Shown here: one piece after another, positions 24,001-36,400 of the stretch
Layout of the letters: every line of letters starts with the position of its first letter
Position numbering within the stretch: position 1 is the stretch's first letter
DNA from: Branchiostoma floridae
Taxonomy: Eukaryota > Chordata > Leptocardii > Amphioxiformes > Branchiostomatidae
Length of the DNA stretch: 64,000 nucleotides
Reading direction: 5' to 3'
NCBI RefSeq assembly: GCF_000003815.2
Contig: NC_049980.1
Coordinates: forward strand, 22,023,249-22,087,248
Position numbers and translations under genes: made by a program
The notes under the pieces: model-generated
What the model was told of the DNA's origin: nothing
Databases searched by the model: none
Seen by the model: the letters and a program-made list of their open reading frames with translations, nothing else

Positions 24001-25091
24001 TGTATTGCACGTGTCAAACGCCATTGTAGAGTATTTTCAATATTGTCTGAATTCCTAAGTGTGATCGTGACGTGAACTTTTCTAACGGATATGGATAATT
24101 TACAATATACCCTTCTTTGTAACTTCTAGGTGGATAACACTTTATATTCCGTTAAATAGTACCTTCCAAACCGGAAAAAAAGTCATTTCATGCCACATTT
24201 ATGCATATACTAAACATGGTATGTAAATTGCTGTTACGAAAAGCGATAAGTCCAATCTAAAACCTGTCGCAGGGTAGACCACGGAATTTTCCCTTCATGT
24301 GGGAGTCACAGTTCTTGGCTGAAGACGAAATGTCATATCCTTATTGGATTTGGCGGTGCCTTGTCACTAAAGCAACTACCGTCATAACATGCTCGTGTTG
24401 ACGTCATTTCTTATAACTGCTGCTACCCAAGGCTCACAGTTATAAGTGCTGACCCTGTTCAAGTTCATGGAAATTCATGGAACTCCGATGAGCTTGGTGC
24501 TAGCAGCTTTATGTCACATACACTCTTCATTTATTTTATCTCTCAAATTGGGAAAGTATATTGTATCATCGATATCGTATCATCACCCTGAAACCGTGGA
24601 TAGAATAGCTCCACGGCCGTGGAATTCATCACGTTTGCTGATCAGATGAACTCACACTAGTCTGGGGACGTGAAAAATTCATCAATTTTTTTTGTTGGAC
24701 TCACGACCAGTACTAGGCTGGGCGATGAACGCCATGGCCGGCCGTAGAAGGGCTTGTTTATACGATATACTAGTGCATGTGCATGATGTGTTCCACTGTG
24801 TGCTATGCATGTGACTATGAATTAGGTCAAGGTTAGGATTAAGCTAAATAAGGATTATGGTTAGTGTAAGTCCTTCCATAGCCGTGGCATTCATCGCCAG
24901 AAGTAATGAATGAAGCATTGATGATTGATGATGGAGCTCATAACTCCACGAACCCCAGCAACACCTCGTCCTCCAAGATAGTTAACCTCAAAGGTTGAAT
25001 GTATAAATGTACCTTGCTCTGTCCACTGTAGGACTGAGGAGCGCCACATTTCTGTCCGGACAGCAGTTGGAAGGGCAGGCTGGTTTGAACA
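21002..25091. other. Gene-free stretch
   Basis: No gene supported. A short inverted repeat lies at 23229-23300. Copies of a CCGTGG(A/C)ATTCATC word occur near 24615 and 24890, with a reverse-oriented relative near 24730, which hints at an old non-autonomous repeat. Confidence 0.5.
23229..23300. repeat. Short inverted repeat, 72 bp
   Basis: TAGCCTGAGTGTCGTCC at 23229-23245 is mirrored by GGATGACACTCAGACTA ending at 23300, with two mismatches and a spacer of about 40 bp. The size and the TA edges suit a miniature fold-back element. Confidence 0.55.
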
Positions 25092-25229
25092 ATGCGTGAG
25101 AACGGAAAGACGGACGCGAACGGTGGGAGGAACAACAAGCCGTCGACGGGTCCGCTGACAAGGGACGACCATCTCCGGCGGACTCTCAGTCTGCGCAGGT
25201 CCAAACGAAGATTCACGTGGAAACGGGAG
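25092..25229 (+). CDS. Candidate first coding exon, possibly of the PLEKHO-like gene
   Basis: An ATG-started frame of 46 codons with strongly coding-like, CpG-rich codon use ends at GAG|GTGAGA, a good donor, in phase 0. The encoded stretch is basic (LRRSKRRFTWKRE at its end). The next firm exon downstream on this strand (33497) also starts in phase 0, so the two can be joined without breaking the frame, giving a 574-residue protein. I do not recognise the peptide on its own, and the intron would be 8.3 kb. A rival first exon sits at 27630. It could also belong to an unrelated gene. Confidence 0.5.
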
Positions 25230-25250
25230 GTGAGAGCTGCAGCATATTTG

Positions 25251-25335
25251 CTTTATTCCTTTATTCCTTTATTCCTTTATTCCGATACCCTTTAGCCCTA
25301 TTTAGGGCTAGTCTACCAGGGTTCATATGAAACAA
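25251..25335 (-). repeat. Microsatellite tail, possible 3' end of a LINE on the minus strand
   Basis: Four perfect copies of CTTTATTC (25251-25282) read (GAATAAAG)n on the minus strand. They are preceded there by a small palindrome, TAGCCCTAAATAGGGCTA, and an ACCCTGGTAGAC word. A short A-rich octamer array after such a 3' UTR resembles the tail of CR1/L2-like non-LTR elements. No reverse transcriptase frame is visible upstream, so at most this is a 5'-truncated copy. Confidence 0.4.
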
Positions 25336-26188
25336 TGAAACATACATAAACAAACGAAAATATATACACAAACATACATGTATATATACAAGCAGATAAT
25401 AATAGATACACAATCATTAAAAATAACTATTGGCTTGAGAAGACTTGATACATTGCTACATGCAACCTTTGCGTCGATCCTTGAATATACAAGACAAAGG
25501 TTATATTATAACACTCTAATATTCCAAGTCTTACGCTCTCACTTCATATATATAACTAGAGTTCCGCGATCTCATATCTAAGCCAAGCTTCGACAAATTA
25601 TATTTTATAAAAATCAACTTATCTACCTAAATAAAACAATAAGCTATGTTGTCCGCAAACAAACAAACAAACAAACACATACATACACAGGCCGCTGTAG
25701 TACCAATGGAAAATCCAGGTGAATAATTTTTGAAGTTGACCTGTGTTTCCACAACCGCAACTGAAATACCAAATACCATGAAGATCCATCAAAAGCTTCG
25801 CGCTTATCCTGCATACATGCAGACACCACAGCCACTTCACTATGGCATAACTGAAAACATAACCTTTTGGGCGAATATAATATTGATTACGTTGCAACCT
25901 GCAATAGATCTATTATCACTTAGTCGATGAGAAATTTAAAGAAATTAGAAAATAATGTTTTAGATCTATTGCAAATTGAAATTAAAAGGTTGCAAAAATC
26001 TAATCTACCCAAGTGTCAGAAATGTCCGTCTTTCAGTCAATATTGACCACGTATGGTAAAATGGGAAATGTCGCAGTATGTAAAGCTTGGAGGAAAAAGG
26101 GATTTGGGCCTAATTGCTCGGTCCTGGTACTAGTATATAGCATCAAAGCTGAAGCTAAACCGCGCTGTCATGACCAGACTCTGTGAGA

Positions 26189-26295
26189 CTAATCTCCAAG
26201 CAGATCTTGCGATGGTTTAAGACAGTAACATAAGCTGGGGAAGGAGTTTAGCCGGCAGAGAAGTTTTATTCTACCGCAGATCTGCTTGGAGATTA
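26189..26295. mobile_element. Fold-back MITE, about 106 bp
   Basis: The arms TAATCTCCAAGCAGATCT (26190-26207) and its reverse complement (26277-26294) are matched over 18-19 bp around a loop of about 70 bp. There is no ORF. The outer TAATCTCCA is shared with the left end of the element at 29352, so the two may be cousins. Confidence 0.7.
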
Positions 26296-26547
26296 CAGTA
26301 AAATCACCACATTGTCAATGACCCATACCATGCGTTCTGCAGCGTCCCTTACCGGTTTACTCTAGTATCGCATTATAAGGCTTGACAGGATTCAGAATTT
26401 CTTATGACCAGAGGTCCCAAGACCCGGATTACCTGGATGTTTTTGTGTATTCTCTGCCGGTTGGCTGTCTTGCTGTTCGTTTTCGTATACCACATGTCAG
26501 AGTGAGTCACGACATGGGCTGTACAAAAGGGATAAAAAGCTCAAGCG

Positions 26548-26666
26548 TTCTCCAACACAAGAAATAGACTTTCCGGACTTTTCAACTGAGTCACTGTCTT
26601 CTTCAGCTGTCTGACCCAGTGATTTAGTCGAAAATTCCGGTAGGTCTAATTTCTTGAGTTGGAGAA
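26548..26666. mobile_element. Fold-back MITE, 119 bp
   Basis: About 49 bp at each end pair with roughly 80% identity: TTCTCCAACACAAGAAAT at 26548 against the reverse complement of the sequence ending at 26666. The arms include a CCGGA core and TCACTG at the inner edge, leaving a loop of about 20 bp. The whole element would fold into one long hairpin. Confidence 0.75.
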
Positions 26667-27379
26667 GTTTAACCTTTTTATAATATAATTTAACAACTCA
26701 GATGCACGTTCATGAAAAAGAGACTTGTGGTTTGAGTACCCCTTGCCTACAAACTAGACCTTCCCTGCATAATGGCAATCGCATCACGGATTTGAGATGT
26801 GCACATTGATCACATTTATTTGGAAAGTGCGAGCACATGCAGAAACTACATCATTCACGAATCTTGCTACTTGTCACGTTGGTTACCAATACGAAGACTT
26901 CGTCCTCTTTATATACAATAATGCAAATTCATTTGTTTTCTCGGGGACTTGATTTTGCGGAAAGAGGAGGAAAATTAGCCTGATTTAATCGCGCTTTCTC
27001 AGGCCCGTCGTAATTGCTCCGGATGGCGGAGTTTGCGTTACACAGACTAGAGGAAAATAAGTTTTCAATGTAAGATGAGGAAAATATGTTTTCATGTTTT
27101 AAGTTCGCGGTTCAAACAATTCTGTAGTATAGTCGAAATACATTTGAAATGGCTTTGTCATGATTTCGTGATGGAGGGGCTAGGTCGCGAAAAACTACCG
27201 CCAACACTATAGGATTTACAGTAATTTCCTCGAACCTGCTGGGCCCCTACTGGCTGGTGAGTTGTCGTGTGCTGTTCAGACATCTGAGAACGAAAGTTGG
27301 CCAGACTGGTGGGAAAACCCAAAATACCACTTAAGTCGGAATGATTGAGAGAAGGAAACCACCGGTTGTGACTCATTCA

Positions 27380-27629
27380 AGATTCCCGCCGCTAAAGGAC
27401 GGACTCCCATCGCCCAAAGCAGCCGTGTCACAACACATTGCGCCTGCGCGCAGATTCCATTGGCTGTACGGAGGAGAGATCGTGAGAGACAAGACGGTTC
27501 GTTCATGCGCGTCCTGCGATTTTTCCCTCGATGCAAATAACGATGAAGATCCAAACGGAAGGAGTGTAGGCCAGGAATCCATGCATCTGAGGAGAGGGTT
27601 TTCTTCGAGGGGGACTTAAGGGGCCGAGG
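27380..27629 (+). promoter_or_regulatory. Promoter-like patch upstream of an alternative first exon
   Basis: This CpG-containing patch holds TGCGCCTGCGCG at 27439-27450, one mismatch from an NRF1 palindrome, and an inverted CCAAT box (CCATTGGCT, 27457-27465). It ends at an ATG exon with a consensus donor. Together these look like a TATA-less promoter with 5' UTR. The assignment rests on sequence motifs only. Confidence 0.4.
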
Positions 27630-27641
27630 ATGTCCAGCCCG
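27630..27641 (+). CDS. Alternative minimal first coding exon (Met-Ser-Ser-Pro)
   Basis: ATG TCC AGC CCG is followed at once by GTAAGTGG, a near-perfect donor, in phase 0. Joined to 33497 it keeps the PLEKHO frame open. It follows a promoter-like patch. It competes with, or adds to, the exon at 25092. A four-codon exon is weak evidence by itself. Confidence 0.35.
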
Positions 27642-29351
27642 GTAAGTGGGGTTTGTGCTACAGAAGCGGCGCTAGTGCTGTGTGTATAATTCACTATTCA
27701 CATTCATGCAGCATTTTAACCCGTGTCGGGTAATTGAGATTCTGTGTATACACTTAAGGCTGCTGGGCAAAGAGCAAATGTCGGCTGTTCAATCTAACGG
27801 ACAAGAAGTCGATTGGAGCCGACATTCCGGTAGCCAGGACGGAGCGTGTCGAACATGATGCGGCGTCGGTGGGCAGGGCAACGGGGCCCGCTCATATTTG
27901 ATCCGATTCAGCCGGCGGTACCGTACGATGGGGAATACACCACCCGGCTGGCAGCTGTTTTTCAGCCATTATGTCAGCATGGCCACCACGAAAGAAAATC
28001 TACGGACAATTACGTTCCCATGGGAGCAGTATTTGCTCCGCTCCACTGGGAAAAAGGTCGTGTAGATTACATGCTTTATGTCAGTGTAAATATCTACATC
28101 TGCGCACGGCACCACTAGAATCAACCCTTGCCCCCAGACCGCTTCCTGGAATGCGCACGTTCCCGGAAGCAATGCATTTCTTTAAACGTTGGTTTATTCA
28201 AGGTCACGTTCTGTAACCGCTCTCAACACGAAATTTCCCAAGACCCTAGCTGTAACTATGGACCCTGAGCGTAGATTGCATGTCTTCTTGTTCACACTAT
28301 GTAAATCTGACAGGATATGATACACGTAGAAAACAATTAACGTATAAACAACGCAAATCTTGTATTTTTGTATTCCAGGGTTGTTAGACAATATCTGAAA
28401 ATTGTGTCAGTTATCAATTCATGAGCAATAAATAGTTCGGTCGGTTGGAAGATATTTCCACGAATAATACGTGTTCTATAAAAGGCGACTCCCAGCCATA
28501 TGAGACAGTGTTTATTTGCGCTAGATTGTATTTATTTACCTTTCCATCCCGCCCATCCCCAATGTCTGGAGTTTGACTGTAGCTAGTCATATATCAATAC
28601 AGATTCAATTATTGTCTAATTGAGGGATAATGGACTTGCTACGATTATTCTCCCCATATTAATACATGACACAAAGCTGTAATTCAGTCAGGGCTTACCG
28701 CTACCGGTGGCAGTGTATATAATAAGAATGATATTGAGATCTACCCAAATGATTCTGGTGTCTTGCGACTGGCGAACTTGTAGATTTTCGAGTACATTTG
28801 TAAATTGTGCTAGTATTTATAGGCCTACAGATTGAAATGAGACTCCGATTGATTTCCATACGTCCTTTGCGTTGCCCTTCCCCCACCAGAGGTGCTTATT
28901 CACTGTCCTTCGCCGCTGACATATGAGAATATTTTATTCCACCCCTTGGATAAGTAATTGCGCTGTGGTGCCCCTGTCCCGTCTCATGTTACGTCTCGTA
29001 CCAGACGTACGTGTGATAGATTCGGGATGGTCTACCTACGTTTTAGGGGTGTTCCAAGATCAAGGAAACAGACCATTTTCAGCAAACGCACATGTATCCA
29101 TGATGCAGCACTTTCCACTAATATAGTAATAAGGATTACTCTTGGGTCACTTGTGTAGAACTGCAAATATTTGCGTGGCAAATGTCCTGCCAATGATTCG
29201 ACACAGGCGAAAAAAGATACATTTGTGTTGAATCTTATTTCCGTTTTTCCTGTCTTGACGACTTGAGTAAGAAGTTGCATCGCAAATTCTTGGCCGAAGG
29301 CAAATTGCAAGTCACAGGAAAAAGACAAACAAACAATTACAACTGTTTAAC

Positions 29352-29475
29352 TAATCTCCACTCTTATCTATCGCCCAGTATCGGTGGCATAAGGAGTTTA
29401 GCTGGCCAAGGAGTGGCAGAACACTCCTTGGCCAACGAAATTCCTTATGCCACCGGTAGATAAGAGTGGATATTA
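29352..29475. mobile_element. Fold-back MITE, 124 bp
   Basis: Nearly the whole element is two arms. The left begins TAATCTCCACTCTTATCTA and the right is its reverse complement (ending GATAAGAGTGGATATTA), continuing inward through GGTGGCATAAGGA and TGGCCAAGGAGT. The loop is only a few bases (near 29412-29419). A small indel separates the outer and inner pairing blocks. Confidence 0.85.
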
Positions 29476-29871
29476 CAATATAACGCGTGACTGACATAAA
29501 CAATAAAAGTTTTCTGTAAACAGTATTGACCTTTGTTTGGTTCTTTGCCATAAAGCATTTTCACACACATCCGTTGCAGACATTCTATCCGTGAACTACA
29601 GGGAGCAACTCAAATCCTTCGGCAAGAAATCCGGGGGAAGATTAGTCTACATTTTCTATAGTCTCATTGAATCGAGCATGTTTTTGTTCTATTCATGCCC
29701 ACCGCAAGCCAATCGCGCTGTATTGTAAGGAACGGAGTCACCATAGAACTGAAATCAACTGACTGGAACGTCATGCTGTTTTTAGATGAATCAAAAAGCA
29801 AAGAAAGAGTGGCGTCGTCGTCTAAATCGTCTGTGTTTGTTTGCGTCCGCGTTAGCCAGTCCCAAATCCAC

Positions 29872-29990
29872 TAGCCTGGCATCCAAGCCTACTATAGCTG
29901 CCTGCCCAATCCTTCGTTCTCTCACGTAAATAGCGTAAGAGGCCGAAGAGACCAGGCAGCTATAGTATAATAGGTTTGGATACCAGGCTA
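29872..29990. mobile_element. Fold-back MITE, 119 bp
   Basis: The left arm TAGCCTGGCATCCAAGCCTA (29872-) and right arm (ending TGGATACCAGGCTA at 29990) pair over about 33 bp and include a shared CTATAGCTGCCTG block, around a loop of about 45 bp. TA at both outer edges may be the target duplication. Non-coding. Confidence 0.8.
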
Positions 29991-31057
29991 AAATCTACAG
30001 GATAAAGCGATGCAAAACTACGGGCCCGCTCACATCCGTCGTGCGATCGCAACTGTCTTGTTACGGAGAAGCTGTCCTCGATTCATATTGGCCGATTCTG
30101 TCACAGGATACTTCATTGACATCAAAATCGTACGACTGTCTACGACAAAGTGACCGCGCCGTAACCTAACGTATGCATATCACACTTCATACATTAAAGA
30201 ATAGGATGACACTTGAGTTATTTTTGTCATTTCTAACACGATAAATCGTACAGTGTAACCAAGAAGGTTCAGTTCATGTTCAGGGAGTGCTCCTGGGTTT
30301 CTAAAGGTGTAAATTGATTTACATGTAATAATGAAACACGAACCTTGGGTGTGAAACATTGATGTGATTGATCGAGCGAGAGTGTAAGTACGTGAGATTT
30401 GATAACCTCATTGAATGAACCAATGCCAAATCTCCAATCAGATGTTGGACGATCGTAACGTTTTCTCACTGTTAGGGTTCTTAATCTTAGGGGTGAGAGT
30501 CTGTCAGAGAGGCCCGGCAGTGTTGAGACAACGATGCATCTACTTGGAGATAACCAGACAAGGCCGTGTGCAGAGGGTTTGGCCATCTCACGCCAAAGCC
30601 TCCCTGCCTCCTCTTGACGTCTGTTGTGTACATTGAAGTATGATCGGTATTCCGGTGACGTACATTGTATTGGGTGTGGGCGGGAAAACGGGCTCTTGAC
30701 ATGCAGACGACATATGGTCACGTCCACACTGTTCAACACCATTTAAAGCTGTCCTCATTTCGACCTCTATGTCGTGACTGCCCAGTTGGCATGGCAATGG
30801 CTCTCAAGTCGTGACCATAGACAGCTTAGAAGCCTGGCTGGCTTGGTGTTGCTATGTAACTGCTTCTCCAATAGCCTCGAGTAATTTGGGGTTGCGGAAA
30901 AACTCCCTTTCCCGGCAGAGAGCTTTAGCCCATGTTGAAAATGGCGAATCAGTGCTCCTGCGAAAGGGGAAGTCTGCGAAGGAAGCTACTTATGGCCAAA
31001 ACCTACCCTCCAAGCATGCCAACTTTAAGGTAAGGCTTCGGCTTTAAAAAAACAACT

Positions 31058-31175
31058 TTTTATGCGTTTTTAATGGGCTTTCTATTTTGTACCGTTTTTT
31101 AAATAATTTTCTCGCGGCGTACATAAGGAATACGACAGAAAATAGAAAGCCCAATAAAAACGCACATGAAAAGAA
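31058..31175. mobile_element. Inverted-repeat element, arms about 31 bp
   Basis: TTTTTATGCGTTTTTAATGG and GCTTTCTATTTT on the left (31058-31088) pair with the reverse complement of 31138-31175 with a few differences. A 10-bp direct repeat, TAAGGCTTCG, occurs outside on both sides (31031-31040 and 31256-31265) and could be an old target duplication of a somewhat larger insertion. Confidence 0.6.
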
Positions 31176-33496
31176 AAGAAAAAAGAAGAAAAGCCAAACC
31201 TCTGCTTGGGAAGTAGCCAAAACATCGCATCTCGACTTTGTGCGTACATTGTCACTAAGGCTTCGCTGATCAATTAAGTCATATTTATCGAGAACCATGT
31301 ACGTGGGTAAGAAGCACGTCAGAAATGGGATAATTAGTGGCATCATCAACTTCCAATACACGGTGTTCCGTATAGTCCCTCCACGGCGTCAGACACCCAC
31401 CCAGTCGTAGTAGAGCTAATGTCGAGGGAATGATATCATTTACTCTGGTCCCTGCACAATAATTCACACTCTACAATTATGCTGGAAATGACACGTAGCG
31501 TAGCGTCGACAATACATTCGTCATGCAAAAAATATATTTTAATACATGTTCTGTTCTAACATATTTAGATATGATATGAACAATACAAAGTTTATTTTTC
31601 ACAGCAGAAAATTAATATATACGCAACAGAAGTCGTGTGCACATCCAGCAAAAGCCTGCTACCTCATTGGTGTTACAAAATATAGCTTCGAAAGAAGCAT
31701 TGGTCCTCTGCAATAGATGCTATGTCAATTAAGTGCCAACCGAAATACAAAGCTAGAATGTACAGCAATCTGTCGCTTGGAAAAAATCATATTTCTATAA
31801 ATCTGTGGCGATTATTATCTTGTTTACCGTGATATCAGTCGGGAATTCCCGTCTCTAGGGAAGGGCGGTGCTGTGGAAGATGGAGGACCAGACGTGCTGT
31901 TTGGTTATCAATTATTCATATTTCATCGCTCTAGTCGGGCTGGCCTCTAATGGAGAGAAATTGGCCTGTCAATTAACTCATAACGGCACGGACATATTTG
32001 ATCATTCAATTTTACCTTGCGGAACATTTGGTTCCGAGTGGGACGGCTGAAGGAGATGTAAAAACAACAGATGGGACATAACCGAGATGGACGTTTGTGG
32101 GAGGCAAGGCAAAGCACTTAAGTCAGTACAGGAGCCGTGTGTGTGTGTTAACCATATATAATTTACAAACCTCTAGATAAATGTCCGGTAGCTTTGAATT
32201 TAACATAACGTGGTTTGGGAGTGAGCCATTTCTGTGTGATCGAAGACGAACGTCACTTCGTTATGGATTGAGTTCGATACAATGATAAACACACAGAGCT
32301 GTTCACATTACTTTCCGCTTGCTCTAAAGAATTTGCTACTCTCTGTTCGATAGATAAACTCAACTACATTCTGGGAGGCGATAATGTGTGTACAAGTAGG
32401 CAAATATATCCACGATTGTTTATACCGTAGAACCAATAGTATAAATCATGCTAGACCCTTTATGCTGATGTATTCATACCTATAGATATCCATATATATG
32501 TGTTAAGTTGTACTGTAAGTAGTTGTTATACATGTAGACCTTACGAAAGTCACTGTACTTTTGTCGTGTCAATAAAGATTGTTGTGTGGGCCTCCCGACA
32601 AGACAAGGATTCACGGACCTTTGAAAGAAAACAAACAAATAAAAATAAACAATCACCCAGGTGGGCACAATGGCGCGCGTCGTTAACTCCTCTTATTAAA
32701 TACATGTACAATATCATTGTAATTTGCCAACCGATCGTCGATAGTCTTATTCCAACGAACAACATAGATGGATAATTGTCCCATGTAAATGTTTTAAGTT
32801 CAAACATTACTCAATGGCCTATATGTCCTGTGGAACATTGAAAGATAAGTGATTATTCTGTTACCGGTCTTTGCAAATTTGTACAAACGTAACCATTGAT
32901 GACCTATTTTTTTTATCATAAATATTTTACTTTCTGCTTTCGAATTAGTTACTGACCACGACAATGTAACATTATGTTTGAATACCATATAATGACGGCA
33001 TTCCGTATGCAGGGAATGTCCGAGCTCAACGAGCCATGAGTACTTGCTGTATAAGGACAAGTAGGTCATGACCTCCTTTCCGAGACATCACAGTTGCTAC
33101 CCGTATAATGTCAAAAACAAAATTCGATGACGATTTCATGTTGCATCATGTGATCCATTCGTTTTGATAAGGTTTTATAGTAACATCGACTAGATCCACG
33201 TGCTCTGAAAATGTTCTGCAGAAGTACGTCCCAATAGTCTTATTCGTATCTGTGTGTTCTGAATAATGAAAAAAAATCATTTAAAGTGAAAATTACAAAA
33301 ACACAGAGTGCTGGAAAGATTGAATCAACGACGTTAATATCAGCAGTTGTGTCTCTACCACACAGTGCTTTGGTAGCACACGCACAGGATACGCAACAGG
33401 GTCAACATGTAGATCTCCTGGCAATTGTAATAGTACATTGAAAGCCACACGAAACGTTTTCACAGACTAATCATGACGGTTTGCTGTGTTCCACAG

Positions 33497-36400
33497 GCTA
33501 TCCCCGGTGCCAAGGCGCATGAAGGCCCGGAGAAGTGCGGTTGGCTGACCAAGCAGTGCGGAAAGGGCCTGCTGGCGTCATGGAAACGGCGCTACTGTGT
33601 TCTCAAGAGGCCATTCTTCTTTTACTACGAAAAAGAGGTGAGGAAGGGTTGTGCCCCGTCGTGTCAGTCAGGTTTGAATATTTGGGGCGTGATAGAGGGA
33701 TACTAGTAGTATATGGGAATCTTCTGTAAGATAGCGACTAGCTGTGAAATTCTGGAACAAAAAGATGAGGTCCAAATGTTCGTTATTGTGTTTCATTGAG
33801 CAGATCTCCAGGGTTTTCCTATTGGAGCACGAAATACTACAAACCACTACTCCCAAGCAGAGGAAACAAAATGGGGCATATGATCTTCCCCACCTCTACT
33901 TGGATAGTAACAAAGCACCCAAAACATTGCCATACACAGGTGCGGATCTGGTCATACATGATGCAATGTAAAGTGTTCCTTGGGGAGGAAATCGTTCTAT
34001 AGATGTTGCATTTACATTCTGCATCCACACTGAATGTACCATTTCTGCCCATGCCACAGATCGATCACTAACTTTCTACTGTATCTATATAATGTACCTC
34101 TCTATCTTACCGCAATAGAAAGGCAGTTGAAGCATTGTTATCGTGTAAACCCATTTACTTCAACTATTCTGCTTTGTACACGACCATTGTTACATTGTCT
34201 CTTTGTCAGCCCATCCGTTTCCGAAAGGAAGCGATTGCCTACAGAACAGTGGACGAACTTCGATTTTGTGTCACGTTACATATTGTTCAAGCGAACACGA
34301 ACATTAGCGTTGCCGTTAACAGTTAAGATGTTCCGTATAAGCGCCAGTTATGTATTCGTGAATACGATGTTCCAACAATATAAAAGCGCATTTGGAACCG
34401 ATGGGTAGATATATTGATATAGAGCAAAATGGTAAATCACCCGGTAGCTGGTAAATCACTCTCTACACACTGAGAGCTGTGGAATTTTTTTATGAATAAT
34501 TTGTACTGAATTGTGTAAAAAAAAAAAATTTAAAAAGCAAATGATCTAACAGTTGCACATCGCCACTTCAGGCCCCGATATCTTGATATAAGCGTGACCT
34601 TTTAAAGGGGGTCATTTCTACGGGAGCTGACCTAGTCATCTGGGGTCAATCCGGGTCAGTAGTTCACTGATGTCATATCATGATGGTTCGAGGGTCGATA
34701 AGTGTCGTCTGATCGGGCGTTTCTGGGGCATGGAGACTTTAACGGATTGTTTTAGATACATGTGCTTTTTGCAAGGTGGTGACTGATCACTAGCCAAAAT
34801 CTTGTCAAATTCAGGTAAATTGCATTTCAGATTTTGCCAAAGTGGCTTCTTACCGATGATATTTTTAAGGTAGGAAAATGCATGGTTTGAAATGAAAAAG
34901 TTGGCGTCCAATGTTGAAAGTTATATTCATACAACGTTCGTATCAATTATGCTGCTCTAAAACGAATCCTTAATTCCCTGTAATGCTTCCATTCCCTTTG
35001 CTAATCCCTCTGGACAGAGTATCCACAATGACATTGATCAGATTATGAATGTTTGATGAAGAAATGGGTTAATATTTACAGGGAAGGTTTGAAGGCTCTC
35101 GCGTTTGCGGTTTGTACAATATCTAATAAGTCAGCAGGCAATGGCTTTTACGTTTAGCACAAGTATTGTAAAGTATATTGGCCCCCATGGTATTATAAAA
35201 AGACTTTCCTCTTCCGGCTTCCCGAATGTTTCCAAGGCCGCACGTTTAAATCAGTATGCTGTACCATCATCTCATATCCGAAGCTTTGCAGTTGAAAAAC
35301 GCGATTGTATCAAAATCCCCTGCGAAACTTTGCTAGGCCTACAAATCACGAATATAATATTCAATCACGTATCTAATCTCCGACTAGATAAACGACCAGA
35401 ATGGATAATCCCTAAGAAAGTGAGTAACACACTCAGAGTTTTAGCTGTAATGATTTTGAATATTCCCAAGAAAATGTTGATGTTACATATTTCGAAACCA
35501 TTGAATATGAATGCCCCATTACCGAATTGTTGGTTACAAATGGCACGGATTACTTACTGATGGCATGCTATCATGGCCGTAATCTCAAATGAATTGATTT
35601 TTACGTTGTGGAATTGTGCCTGTCCTTTCTGAATGAAAGGAAAAATTACCCAATTGTTGAAACGGATCATATTGTGTGAAGTTGAACAATATCTTTCCTC
35701 GTGTTTTGTTATTTTTCAGGTGAAGATGATATGGAACTTCCTTCTTTTCTGTCTTTAGTAACTGGAGATTGGTTCTGTCCATGGTGAAACGCGGGTCCAG
35801 GGCACATCTATGTGCTAATGAGTTCCAATAACGTGGCAGCCCTCACCCTCATGTTGCTATTTCCCACCTGTGTTATTATATGCTGACGCAGTGCGCACAC
35901 TGGGATATGATATACACCATGGAATTGGCTTGTTTTCAACGGATGGCGGGCTCCATATGGCCAACATGGCGCAACAAATTCCGGACTAACTAAAGCTAGC
36001 GGGTAGAACATCAGGAGGCAGAGAACGTACAGGCACACTTGATGATAAGTCCCCTGGTGACGACCCGTGGAGCAGCACGTGCATTTGTTCACGTCGAGCG
36101 CAATTTTCAGCTCCACATTTCTTTGACATTGAAATGCGACGTGTTTCACGTTTTGAATTAAAATTCACGCAGAGTTGTGATGCCCCCTCCCAGGGTTTTA
36201 CCAATGATGCAGATTGTGTATGGACTGTGACTACCGGTGTCTTTTTTAGTCAGGTAAACCCTGAAAGTGCTCTAAAGCCAAGTCGGTTTATCATTGAACT
36301 TGAAGGTTGATACTGAGGAAATCGTCTGATTAAATAGCGCCCCTAGCAGCCCTCCCAACTGATCGACTATTAGTGTCACAACAGGGACGGGGCTTACGCT

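Larger units (their letters stand above)
25230..33496 (+). other. Long 5' intron or intergenic interval, repeat-rich
   Basis: There is no firm exon between the two candidate start exons and 33497. The interval holds a possible LINE tail (25251-25335), five inverted-repeat elements (26189, 26548, 29352, 29872, 31058) and a CpG-containing promoter-like patch (27380-27629). The open frames at 30269-30742 and 30811-31047 have no recognisable family and no convincing splice pairs. Confidence 0.55.

Noticed and set aside
30269-30742. 157-codon minus-strand frame
   Set aside because: No family resemblance, no splice-site pairs and no supporting context; probably chance.
35105-35560. 151-codon plus-strand frame in a PLEKHO intron
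   Set aside because: It does not begin at ATG, has no matching acceptor or donor, and would interrupt the PH domain.
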